64,000 bases of DNA from positions 17,467,690 to 17,531,689 of the forward strand of contig NC_088655.1 of the NCBI RefSeq assembly GCF_964019385.1. Direction: 5' to 3'. Under the pieces are notes generated by a model, which did no database searches, was not told the origin of the DNA, and worked only from the letters and a program-made list of their open reading frames with translations. The DNA is from Sycon ciliatum. Its lineage: Eukaryota > Porifera > Calcarea > Leucosolenida > Sycettidae. Positions 55,334 through 64,000 of the stretch are shown piece by piece; the stretch's first letter is position 1, and the number at the start of each line of letters is the position of its first letter. The translations under genes and the position numbers were made by a program.

Positions 55334-55834
55334 AAAAAAAAATTCTGGCCTTCTGCAAGCAATAGGAAGTAATGAGTGACGGCTGTGTAAAGTCGCACAA
55401 CCATGCAGTCGACCGGATGATGGTGAGTGTTCAGCACACATCTTGCTCTGCTGCTCCACCTGCGCATACCTGATACGGTGGTGCGCTTACGGGCGGGCTG
55501 CCTGGGCCCCAGATGCCTCCTTGATGCGCCACGGAGTGCCGTCGAAGCACCTGTATCACTTCGGTGATCCAAATGCGAATGCAGCCTTGCCGGTCGCCCG
55601 CCGGCCTGCCGCCTACGCGACCAGCCTGAGACTGGCCCTGCCGCATTTGGCGCTTCTAAATGCTGCGATCCGGTAGACAGCTCACTGGGCTGCCAAATAC
55701 GTGACTGGCTTGAGGACAGTTCCATACTGGGCAGGGCGCCCAGCTCAGGTCGCACGCCGTAGCGGCGTGAGCTGGGCGCGGTGAGGGTTGGTGATAACTA
55801 CAGTTTCCTCCTTCCTCCTCCGGAAACTTCCATT
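55334..55834 (-). repeat. Split repeat A2 of second element (501 bp)
   Basis: AAATTCTGGCCTTCTGCAAG to CCTCCGGAAACTTCCATT, nearly identical to 60464-60964. It carries a 157-codon minus-strand frame (MRPELGALPSMELSSSQSRI) of unknown function, preserved in both copies. That frame is probably the start of the element's first ORF in A1 and a non-functional copy here. Confidence 0.85.
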
Positions 55835-56008
55835 TATCACTCCCCCCTCACGTGACCGCGGACTCCTGCATATACACTCACACAATAACCACACAACTGT
55901 TTGGGGATAGCGCGCTTATTGTATTATGCCAAACTTGACACGCTGAGTCCAGCTTGACTCAGCTGAGTCCCTAACTGCAATTTACTGCTCTAACATGAAG
56001 CCGTGCCT
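55834..56008 (-). repeat. Split repeat B1 of second element (175 bp)
   Basis: Directly abuts A2, as in the first split-repeat element. Confidence 0.9.
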
Positions 56009-56139
56009 CCCAAAAATAATGGGGGTGGCCTCGCCGCACGCTATCCCCCATTCTTGGTCCCGTCGATCTCTGTGCTGTTCGCTGTAGACCTGTTATGGCA
56101 TGCCTGATTCGGTATGCAGTGAAACCAGTAGCTAAATAC

Positions 56140-57042
56140 CACCATGACCAGCGACCAGTCTGGTACTACCGACCACTTCGCCGGGCACGGACGGTCTCAC
56201 ATTCATAATGGTTGTGCGGTGCAAGCCTGCAGCCAAGGACCACCTGCCACTAAGGACCGCTTTCTCTGGCTTAAAGGGGTGGTCGTTCGCCACAGGCTCA
56301 ACCGCACATGTATCTCTTGCGGGTCAACCCTGACCACCTTCCGGCGGCCTGGAGCTGCCGTCCGGGCACCTTCCTGGCCGCCAGATCCTGTGTCAGCTTG
56401 AGGGCGTCTACCAAGGGCATTGCCATGAAGGACTGCTAGCTGGTTGGTAGCTCCTGCTGGTGCTGGGCACTACTGAATACGCTGACGACTTGTCAGCTTC
56501 CGCGGGTAGTGTTCGCACGGGGGGGGGGGGGATACCTGGGCGCCCCAAGCCGGGCAGACAACAGCCGAAGGGCTGTCGTGTTGGATACAAGTGTGACTAG
56601 CTACCCGCCTGGTACTATGGACACCTTCGCCGGGCACGGACGGTCTCACATTCATAGTTTGCGGTGCAAGCCTCCAACTAAGGACCACCTGCCCCTCAAG
56701 ACCGCTTTCTCTGGCCCCAAGGGGTGGCCGCTTAGTCAAAGGCTCCACCGCACATGCATCTCTTGCGGGTCAACCCTGACCACCTTCCGGTGACCTAGAG
56801 CTGCCGTCCAGGCCCCTTCCTGGTGGCCAGATCCTGTGTCAGCTTGAGGGGGTCTACCAAGGGAATTGCCATGAAGGACTGCTAGGCTTTCCCCTGATTG
56901 GTAGGTCCTGCTGGTGCTGGGCACTACTGAATACGCCGTCACAACTTTTCCGCTTCCACGGGTGGTGTTCGCACGAGGGGGATGCTTGGGTGCCCCCGCA
57001 GAGCCGACAACAGAGCCAAAGGGTTGGCCCGTTGTATACAAT
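56140..57042. repeat. Tandem duplication, two units of about 450 bp
   Basis: Unit 56140-56590 and unit 56592-57042 share TTCGCCGGGCACGGACGGTC, GGACCACCTGCC, GGGTCAACCCTGACCACCTT and GGGCACTACTGAATACGC. The first carries a 12-bp G run at about 56519. There are no intact coding frames. Confidence 0.8.
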
Positions 57043-57299
57043 TATTAGTTTCTCAGTTATTCTTGTATTTTGCCTCTTTAATAGGTCGATGACGGCTTCC
57101 CGCCCGCCGATCGTCCAAAAAAAATATGGGGTGAGGCCCCTATCCTGCAACAGGCAATAAATGTGGCCGGGAGTATGCGCTAAGGGCCAGTCAGGACCTG
57201 CTGGGTGCCCGAGCTACGGTGCTAACAAGCAAATGCGAACAAGCAAGCTCGAAAGGAGATCTTCGGTTGCACTCTCCATCTCAGCTGCAAACAAACCAC

Positions 57300-58690
57300 G
57301 CTCCGAGGGAGAGCTGCCCCTGCATTTTGCAAGCCTAGCTGTAAATATACAAAGCTCCAAGGGGAAATGCCCCTGCATTTTGCAAACATAGCTGTACACA
57401 TCCAATGCTCCCAGGGGAGCTGCCCCTGCATTTTGCAAACATAGCTGTAAACTTCCAAGGCTCCAAGGGGAGCTGCCCCTGCATTTTGTAAGCATAGCTA
57501 TAAACATCCAAAGCTCAGGGGAGCTACCCCTGCGTTTTGCAAACCTAGCTGTAAACCAACAAAGCTCAAAGGGAAGCTGTCCCTGCATTTTGCACACATA
57601 GTTGTAAGCATCCAAGGCTCCAAGGGGGGCTGACCCTGCATTTGCAAACATAGCTGTAAACATCCAAAGCTCCCAGGGGAGCTGCCCCTGCATTTTGCGA
57701 CCACACCTGTAAACATCCAACTTCAAAAGCTCCCAGAGGAGCTGCCCCTGCAGTTTGCAAGCATAGCTGTAAACATCCAAAGCTCCAAAGGGGAGCTACC
57801 CCTGCGTTTTGCAAACCTAGCAGTAAACCTACGAAGCTCAAAGGGGAGCTGCCCCTGCATTTTGCAAACATAGTTGTAAACGTAGAACTAGAAGGCTCCA
57901 AGGGGAGCTGCCCCTGTATTTGCAAATATAGCTGTAAACATCCAAAGTTCCAAGGGGAGCTGCCCCTGCATTTGGCAAACCTAGCTGTAAACCTACAACG
58001 CTCTGAGGGGAGCTACCCCTGCATTTTGCAAACCTGGCTGTAAACATCCAAGCCCCAAGGGGAACTGCCCCTGCATTTAGCCAACATAGTGGTAAACATC
58101 CAAAGTTTCAAGGAGTGCTGCCCCTGCATTTTGTCCGCACAGCTGTAACCTAGTTTTAAAAGCTCCAAGGGGAGCTGCCCCTGCATTTTGCAAACATAGC
58201 TGTAAACATCCAAAGCTCCAAGGGGAGCTGTCCCTGCATTTTGTCGCGTAGCTGTCAACTAGCTAAAGCTCCAAAAAGAGCTACCCCTGCATTTTGCAAA
58301 CGTGGCCGTAAACATACCCAGCTCCAAGCCCTTTTTTTTGTTTCTTCCTCGCAAACATAGCTGTAAACATACCACGCACAAAGGGGAGCTGCCCCTGCTT
58401 TCTGCAAGCATCGCTGTAAATGATTACACACAAGGCTCGGAGGGGAGTTGCCCCTGCTTTTTGCAAACATTACTGTACCAGGCCACAAGGGGAGCTGCCC
58501 CTGAATCTTGCAAACATAGCTGTGAACATACAAAGCTCAAAGGGGAGCGGCCCCTGCGTTTTGCAAACATAGCCGCAGCGCTGGGCATAACGCCACCCAG
58601 GCGAGGCGCGCTGCCCCTGCCTTGACCAATGCCGCCGCAAACAACACGCGCAAAGGGGCGCTGCCCCTGCATTTGCTCGCATAGCCGCCG
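57300..58690. repeat. Hairpin-bearing minisatellite, about 57-bp units
   Basis: The unit AGGGGAGCTGCCCCTGCATT plus TTGCAAACATAGCTGTAAAC and ATCCAAAGCTCC is repeated about 24 times. Each unit contains the near-palindrome AGGGGAGCTGCCCCT. The conserved frames read through it are a consequence of the repeat. Confidence 0.9.
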
Positions 58691-58900
58691 TATCAGACCG
58701 CCGGGTCAGCCGCCATATCAGACCGCTGGGTCAGCCGCCATATCAGACCGCTGGGTCAGCCGCCATATCAGACCGCTGGGTCAGCCGCCGCCGCCATATC
58801 AGACCGCTGGGTCAGCCGCCATATCAGACCGCCGGGTCAGTTGCCATATCGGACCGCTGGGTCAACTGCCATGTCGGGCCGCCGGGTCAACCGCCGCATG
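58684..58900. repeat. 24-bp minisatellite
   Basis: The unit CGCCATATCAGACCGCTGGG TCAG is repeated about eight times with a few CCGCCG expansions, directly next to the hairpin array. Confidence 0.9.
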
Positions 58901-59468
58901 GGCTAGGGGCGCTGCCCCTGCCTCTGCCGCCGCCACAAACAGAGCTCAAAAGGGAACCACCCCTGCATTTGCTCGCAACGCAGCCGTATCAGGCCGCCGG
59001 GTATTCCGCCGCATGGGTGATTACGTAGGGGAATCGCCCCTGCCTCCGCTAGTACAACTGAATAAGCAGCATGGGCCAATCGCCCTGCCCGCCGGGTGCG
59101 CATAATGTGTGAGTGTGTGTGTGTGTAACGCACATACGCGTGTCTGCAATATGCCCTGCGCGGTCGTGACGGATTAATCCGTCGCACCTCGGGTAAAGTG
59201 TTAATTACTGAAAGTAAAACAAGGTCGCCAGCCCGCCAACACCGGCACGTACTGCTGGCTCGCCGTGGTATCTAAACAACAATGGCAACAGCGACGACAG
59301 CCGCAAGGAAAAAGATAACAGCTTGCCATGTCCAAACAAAGCCCCAAAAGAGCAAAGTAGACCCCACATGCTGAGACTTGGTGTAATGCCGCCTAGTACG
59401 AGTAGGAAGGGGAGGGGAGCGACAGCACTTAGAGGCGAAGCAGGGTGAGGGATGGAGGAGAGGAGGAT

Positions 59469-59471
<3 letters not shown>

Positions 59472-59505
<34 letters not shown>

Positions 59506-59575
59506 GTGTGTGTGTATGTATGTATGTATGTATGTATGTATGTATGTATGCGTGTGCGTGTGTGTGCTTGCGTGC
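59472..59575. repeat. (GA)n, (GT)n and (GTAT)n microsatellite
   Basis: Consecutive GA, GT, ATGT and GT runs. The Ser/Leu and Thr/His frames on the minus strand are artefacts. Confidence 0.95.
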
Positions 59576-59723
59576 TTACCCACGTGTGCTGAGAGAGATA
59601 GACTACACAGCGAATGAAAAAGGAGGCACGCATTGGTTGAGAAGAAGTTCAGCCGGTTTGCTGCCATGATTAGTTGCTCCCGCATAGCATGAGTTCGGGA
59701 CTAAGCGGAGTCCAGCAGCTGGA

Positions 59724-60020
59724 TTAGGGAGCCAATGAGAGGAAATGGACTAATCGTCCGCGTGAAAGAGCGTCCGCAGCGGAGTTATCCGTGACCGTAA
59801 TATGGGAAGTCAGCGAGATAAAGCCTTGTGTTCTGCTACCATGCGGGGGCTGAAGTGGGCTAGTTCCGTCACGGTTGGATTTCGGCAAGTCCCGGATTTC
59901 AGACTGCTCCAACTGCCTTTTTGTCGCTGTGCAGTATGAATTTCTTGTCGGACTACTTAGGGCCCCAGAGGGCGTAAGCTCGTGTTGCAAGGCGCGATGG
60001 TTCTGAAAGTCTGCCAGGCC
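59724..60020 (-). pseudogene. RNase H remnant of the second split-repeat element
   Basis: Minus strand: FILHSDKKAVGAV, then a stop, then GLAEI in one frame, followed in another frame by HITVTDNSAADALSRG. The order (H-x-D-N/K-x-AVV ... G-LA ... H-I-x-x-x-DN-x-ADALSRG) is the end of RNase H domains of DIRS-like retrotransposons. Stops and frame changes show it is dead. Confidence 0.65.
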
Positions 60021-60463
60021 TCGACCCAGTAGATTAGAGATTCAGTTTTTCTCTTGCCAGAAGAGGAGCCGCCAATGACAATTCCACTCAATGATTGCCA
60101 TCGGATTGATCGATTCTAACACGTTTGGCTGCTGGCTGCGTGTGGGCAGGACAGGAAGAAAGCATTGTGGCCAGCTCGAAGTATTCCGCACGCCGTATTG
60201 TCCTAATCGTCTCCCGTGCGCAACACATGCGCCGGCCGGCATCATAGCGCCTCCAAGGAACTCAACTAAACTGGTCATACACGACAGTGTCATTGCCTGC
60301 ATTTTCGGCCGGCATGCTCATCGCCCGAAGCTTGTTGATCAGGGCCGACGCTGCCGTCGCCGCGGTCTCAAACGAGGAATACCAGCGATCCGCTGCTGAG
60401 TAGGATCCATGCTCAGGTACGGGTATAAACCATGTAAACCAACTAGCTTTAGAGCAAACGAGA

Positions 60464-60964
60464 GCAAAAAAATTCTGGCCTTCTGCAAGCAATAGGAAGT
60501 AATGAGTGACGGCTGCGTAAAGTCGCACAACCATGCAGTCGACCGGATGATGGTGAGTGTTCGGCACACATCTTGCTCTGCTGCTCCACCTGCGCATACC
60601 TGATACGGTGGTGCGCTTACGGGCGGGCTGCCTGGGCCCCAGATGCCTCCTTGATGCGCCACGGAGTGCCGTCGAAGCACCTGTATCACTTCGGTGATCC
60701 AAATGCGAATGCAGCCTTGCCGGTCGCCCGCCGGCCTGCCGCCTACGCGACCAGCCTGAGACTGGCCCTGCCGCATTTGGCGCTTCTAAACGCTGCGATC
60801 CGGTAGACAGCTCACTGGGCTGCCAAATACGTGACTGGCTTGAGGACAGTTCCATACTGGGCAGGGCGCCCAGCTCAGGTCGCACGCCGTAGCGGCGTGA
60901 GCTGGGCGCGGTGAGGGTTGGTGATAACTACAGTTTCCTCCTTCCTCCTCCGGAAACTTCCATT
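60464..60964 (-). repeat. Split repeat A1 of second element (501 bp)
   Basis: The 5' terminal copy. The minus-strand frame that starts in it continues out of the repeat to 60262 (207 codons), as expected if A1 holds the beginning of an ORF. Confidence 0.85.
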
Positions 60965-61515
60965 AATAATATTATTTCAGGATTACCCAAAGGCTAACGC
61001 CTATCTGGGGGATCTCCTATTTGTGTACTTGTATGTACTAGTAACCATGGGGACAACAGCAGCGGGGCGTCCGGCCAGTTTGCTGGTGAGTGATTTCACG
61101 GAGTAAATGCCCCAGGGGCCTCTCGCGTGGCTACTTGCAGTACTGTGTTGGAGGGCTAAGTCTGAACTGTCACCCTTATTTCCAGTACATCTACATGTAT
61201 ACTACATACTTGAAAACATCTTCCGTTCTAGAATTGTACTATGCGAGGAGCATAATATGCGAAGTTTTTGAGCATATTTGGGCCCTCCCTAGTCGTAACA
61301 AGTAAAATCCCCAAAGCTGTAGGCCGATATAATTGGCCGAAAACGAGACGAATCAAAACATCTAAATAATCGACGCGGAGACAACAATTTTATAATAGCT
61401 ATAAAGAGAACAAATTCTGCTATCATCGCCACACTACGACAAAGTCATGAAGGTTTACCAAAATCAAAAATTGTCTCACCTTCCCTCATTCTATTTTTAA
61501 CACATTATTGAATGT

Positions 61516-61979
61516 TTGATAAATATGGTGGTAAAGACACACCTGGCAATATGGCGGTATACACACGGCTGCTCACACACGCTCTCTAGGCTGCAAATTT
61601 CTGGCACAGAGCTCTCCTTCTCACCACCACCAGCATCAGTTCGCGCCTGGCGCCTGGTCGATGCATGGCTGGCGGTATCCGGCATAGCAGGCTGGTACAT
61701 CAAGTAGCGCATGGCACATAGATGATGACACAGCAACGACATAGCTCGATTGCGACGTACGTTTCGTCCCCGCTGCACTCAACAGGCAATCTTCTTCTTT
61801 GATGTCTTCATACGGAGCTTGACTCGGGAGAATGAAATTGAAGACACCACTGCAGCTGTACTTATGGTTGATAAATATGGTGGTAAAGACACACCTGGCA
61901 ATATGGCGGTATACACACGCCTGCCCACACACGCTCTCTAGGCTGCAAAGTTCTCGCACAGAGCTCTCCTTCTCACCAC
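61516..61979. repeat. Direct repeat, about 110 bp, two copies around a hammerhead motif
   Basis: TTGATAAATATGGTGGTAAA through GCAATATGGCGGTATACACA to CTCTCCTTCTCACCAC occurs at about 61516-61626 and 61868-61979. The hammerhead motif lies between. This resembles tandem pseudo-LTR halves of a Penelope-like element. Confidence 0.7.
61748..61791 (-). ncRNA. Hammerhead ribozyme motif, PLE type, one core change
   Basis: Minus strand: stem I GAUUGC, core CUGUUGA (A6 to U), stem II region GUGCAGCGGGGAC, GAA, perfect palindromic stem III ACGUACGU, C17, then GCAAUC, which pairs with all six bases of stem I. Only core position 6 and one stem II pair deviate. Confidence 0.65.
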
Positions 61980-62004
61980 GACCACCATCACCATTGCCTG
62001 ATGA

Positions 62005-62765
62005 GTCCCGTATCTGTGACTAAAAAGGCTCTACAGGATTGTACATAACAGCTGGCCACAATATTTGCTGGCTCCCGTATCTGTCCCGTACCGTACCATC
62101 AAACACAACTGGCCACAATATTCGTCGTATTATGTATACGACTTCCTGATGTAGAGGGAGGATTGGAAAGAAATAGGGAGACGAGGAGGAAATGAAATTT
62201 GAATAGACGCCGAATAAGTGATAGGATGCGCCAGCAAAAACATACTTTGGAAGAGAGATCCCGTCGTCTCCAAAATAAGCGTTAACGGGCGATTCAGCGC
62301 CGGTCACAGGAAACTTCGGAAGATAGATCCCGTTGACTCCAGAACGCCCGTGATCGGCAGAGTCAGCGCCGGTCCCAGGAAACGTCAAGGCAGACATCCC
62401 GTCGAGTCCAGAACGCCCTTTATCGGCAGAGTCTGCGCCGGTCCCAGGGAACGTCAGGACAGACATCCGGTCGACTCCAGAACGCCCATGATGGGCAGAG
62501 TCAGCGCCGATCCCAGGAAACGTCAGGACAAACATTCCGTCAACTCCAGAACGCACGTGATCGGCAGAGTCAACGCCGGTCCCGTAGCTATGCAGAACAC
62601 GTTACTTCAGTAACTCATTGAAACGTTTTTGCAATACAATGATGTAGGTAATCAAAGGAAAGAAAACATATCCATCAGTTCTAACAACATGCACGATGAG
62701 CTAGGCAACAAAAGCATAGCGTAGGGCCCTGAGCTTGCAAGCTCTCTCGTCGTGTCCGTTCCGTT
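62005..62765 (-). mobile_element. LINE 5' region, second copy
   Basis: Nearly identical to 36276-36966, including AACATACTTTGGAAGAGAGA, the 69-bp tandem units (about six here) and CTTGCAAGCTCTCTCGTCGT. It ends at the same host position (CGGTTGAAGTACAAG) as the insertion in unit 3, so units 3 and 5 share this insertion by descent. Confidence 0.75.
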
Positions 62766-63840
62766 CGGTTGAAGTACAAGTACATGTAGTTAAATGAAGA
62801 AAAATGGACTATAATTTCTACTAACACCACCTGTTACTTGACAGTCAGCTCATGCGATAACATAATCAATGCACGCCACAGACCAAGGGTACTTACATTC
62901 CACAACTAACTCACAATCGAGCTGGGGTTTTTTCTTCCTATAAATCCTTGGCTCTCCATACGAGTCGATCTTTACAAGTTTCTCATTCATACCAGTATTA
63001 TTTTCATGTTTATTCTAGAATTCCCTATTGTGATGTATTTTCGAACTAATAATCTTTCCATGAAAACGTTCTGGGAAACTTTTATACCTTACTCATAGCG
63101 TTGTTTAAAAAAAAGGTGAGTGTTTATTGACAATACGTTCCAGCCACGCAACATTCCAGTTCATTCAAAATTACTAAGTACATTCCTTGCAAAGCCTGGG
63201 ATATCAACACGAAAAATGTTAGGTGCAAGTTCAGACGTGGTTTTCTCGCCCAGTTTAGACTTGGCCGTGTAAGATTGAGCTCTCTTGCCGAATGCAATGT
63301 AATGATTTAAGTGTTGGAGCAGAGTTTCAAAACGTCAGGGACCATAGCAGAATTTAACCAGACACATATAAACTAATAAGACATAAATAAAGAAGCTGGC
63401 GTTGGACTAATGAGAGTGCGATCGCTCTTTGAGTGCAAGTTTAAAATTGCTTGGATGAATGAGAGCAGAGTGTGTTTTGGATATCAAATATAGCACCGGC
63501 CAATAGGCAAGTTCTAAAAACAATACAGGTCATATCATGCGCATTTACCAGTTTACATTAGACCACGGATTTGACTAAAATGACTCAAATGTAAACGAAA
63601 TCATAAACAACATGAAACGGCATTCGAATAAATGTGAGATAGGACAAAGAACAATCAGACAGTTACTTCGAAGTACTTAGAATGGGATTACGGGAACAAT
63701 CCCACTTGAACAATGTTGTTTGTGTTGTATTTATTAAAACTCCCAGCATGATTTTTCAAGCGATAGAGATGTCTATTACAAACATGGTGATTGAATAAAA
63801 TATTTCTAATACTTCAGGAAAATGCCCGCCCAGGCATTTG

Positions 63841-64000
63841 TTATTCGGGCTCAGACTCTTCTGAAGTATCCTCTTCATCTCCATCAAGATATTCCATTCT
63901 TTCGTCTTGTGAATCTTGCGGTTTGCTGGTGCCACATTCACTGCCTGGTTGAGTTCGGGGTGCTCTTCGAATATTCGTCCTGTCCCTTTGATTTATAAAC
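63841..64000 (-). CDS. POU-homeobox-like gene, copy 5 (3' end only)
   Basis: The last 52 or so codons run into the window edge. They cover the end of homeodomain helix 3 (FINQRDRTNIRR, so N51 and R53 are present), the APRTQPGSECGTSKPQDSQD segment and the acidic tail (YLDGDEEDTSEESEPE) with a TAA stop. It is closest to copy 3 by eye (SKPQDSQDER, EYLDGDEED). Whether the rest is intact cannot be seen. Confidence 0.75.
   Translation of the reverse strand, partial: FINQRDRTNIRRAPRTQPGSECGTSKPQDSQDERMEYLDGDEEDTSEESEPE

Larger units (their letters stand above)
55134..60964 (-). mobile_element. Second split-direct-repeat retrotransposon, strongly decayed
   Basis: On the minus strand: A1 (60964-60464), interior, B1 (56008-55834), A2 (55834-55334), 25 bp, B2 (55308-55134). 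A1 and A2 are both 501 bp, and B1 and B2 are both 175 bp. This is the same A1-ORFs-B1-A2-B2 order as the element at 41069-45800 with unrelated repeats. A RNase H remnant near 59.7-60.0 kb supports a DIRS-like origin. It separates unit 4 (ending CAGAACAGTAATAT) from unit 5 (starting AATAATATTATTTCAGG). Confidence 0.8.
60965..64000 (-). repeat. Tandem POU-gene unit 5 (continues beyond window)
   Basis: 60965-61350 matches the left part of units 2 and 3. A deletion/insertion then brings in PLE-like and LINE 5' sequence (61360-62765). Unit sequence resumes at CGGTTGAAGTACAAGTACAT (62765) and runs through TTTTCGAACTAATAATC to the gene's 3' end. Confidence 0.75.

Noticed and set aside
55282..55755. 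Separate 157-aa gene
   Set aside because: It lies in the A2 repeat of a retrotransposon and duplicates the start of the 60262-60885 frame; no domain is recognised.
57214..58672. Long minus-strand frames rich in QGQLPLELW-like repeats
   Set aside because: They arise from the 57-bp satellite (a multiple of three) and change frame as the unit length varies; there is no sign of a protein.
13290..64000. POU-like copies as processed retrogenes
   Set aside because: The copies share several kilobases of flanks on both sides in a head-to-tail order, so they arose by segmental duplication. No poly(A) tail or target duplication surrounds the genes.

Overview
This is a repeat-dominated window from a metazoan nuclear genome. 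The animal assignment rests on intronless genes that combine a POU-specific-like domain with a canonical-length homeodomain. The repeats also fit an invertebrate: Penelope-like (PLE) tails with hammerhead ribozymes, tyrosine-recombinase (DIRS/Ngaro/PAT-type) retrotransposons, a CR1/jockey-type LINE, tRNA-headed SINEs, pogo-like MITEs and long microsatellites. A sponge or another early-branching invertebrate is my guess; nothing in the sequence fixes the species.

Layout. 1-13 kb has no convincing gene and holds small palindromic and terminal-inverted-repeat (TIR) elements, SINE fragments and a 270-bp-armed foldback. From about 13.3 kb to the right end runs a tandem array of about 5-kb units, each with one minus-strand POU-homeobox-like gene: unit 1 about 13.29-18.08 kb (pseudogene), unit 2 about 18.63-23.75 kb (intact), unit 3 about 26.92-49.0 kb (intact, stretched by nested insertions), unit 4 about 51.1-55.13 kb (intact), and unit 5 from 60.97 kb past the edge (only the 3' end of its gene is visible).

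Mobile DNA has invaded the array and can be dated relative to it, because sister units preserve empty sites. Between units 2 and 3 sits a 3.16-kb TIR transposon containing a C2H2 zinc-finger exon. Unit 3 carries a LINE (27.6-32.3 kb), a second, rearranged LINE with a 10-bp target duplication (33.0-37.0 kb), a TIR-bounded 3.3-kb insertion containing three tandem PLE tails each followed by a hammerhead ribozyme motif (37.1-40.4 kb), and a tyrosine-recombinase retrotransposon with split direct repeats A1-ORFs-B1-A2-B2 (41.1-45.8 kb). A second element with the same split-direct-repeat layout (55.13-60.96 kb) lies between units 4 and 5. Unit 4 has an 870-bp TIR insertion upstream of its gene.

The recognisable LINE ORF2 and tyrosine-recombinase elements are broken by stops, frameshifts or domain loss. 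Three of the five POU-like genes keep full-length frames, which suggests the genes rather than the mobile elements have been under recent constraint; that is an inference from reading frames, not a measured selection test.
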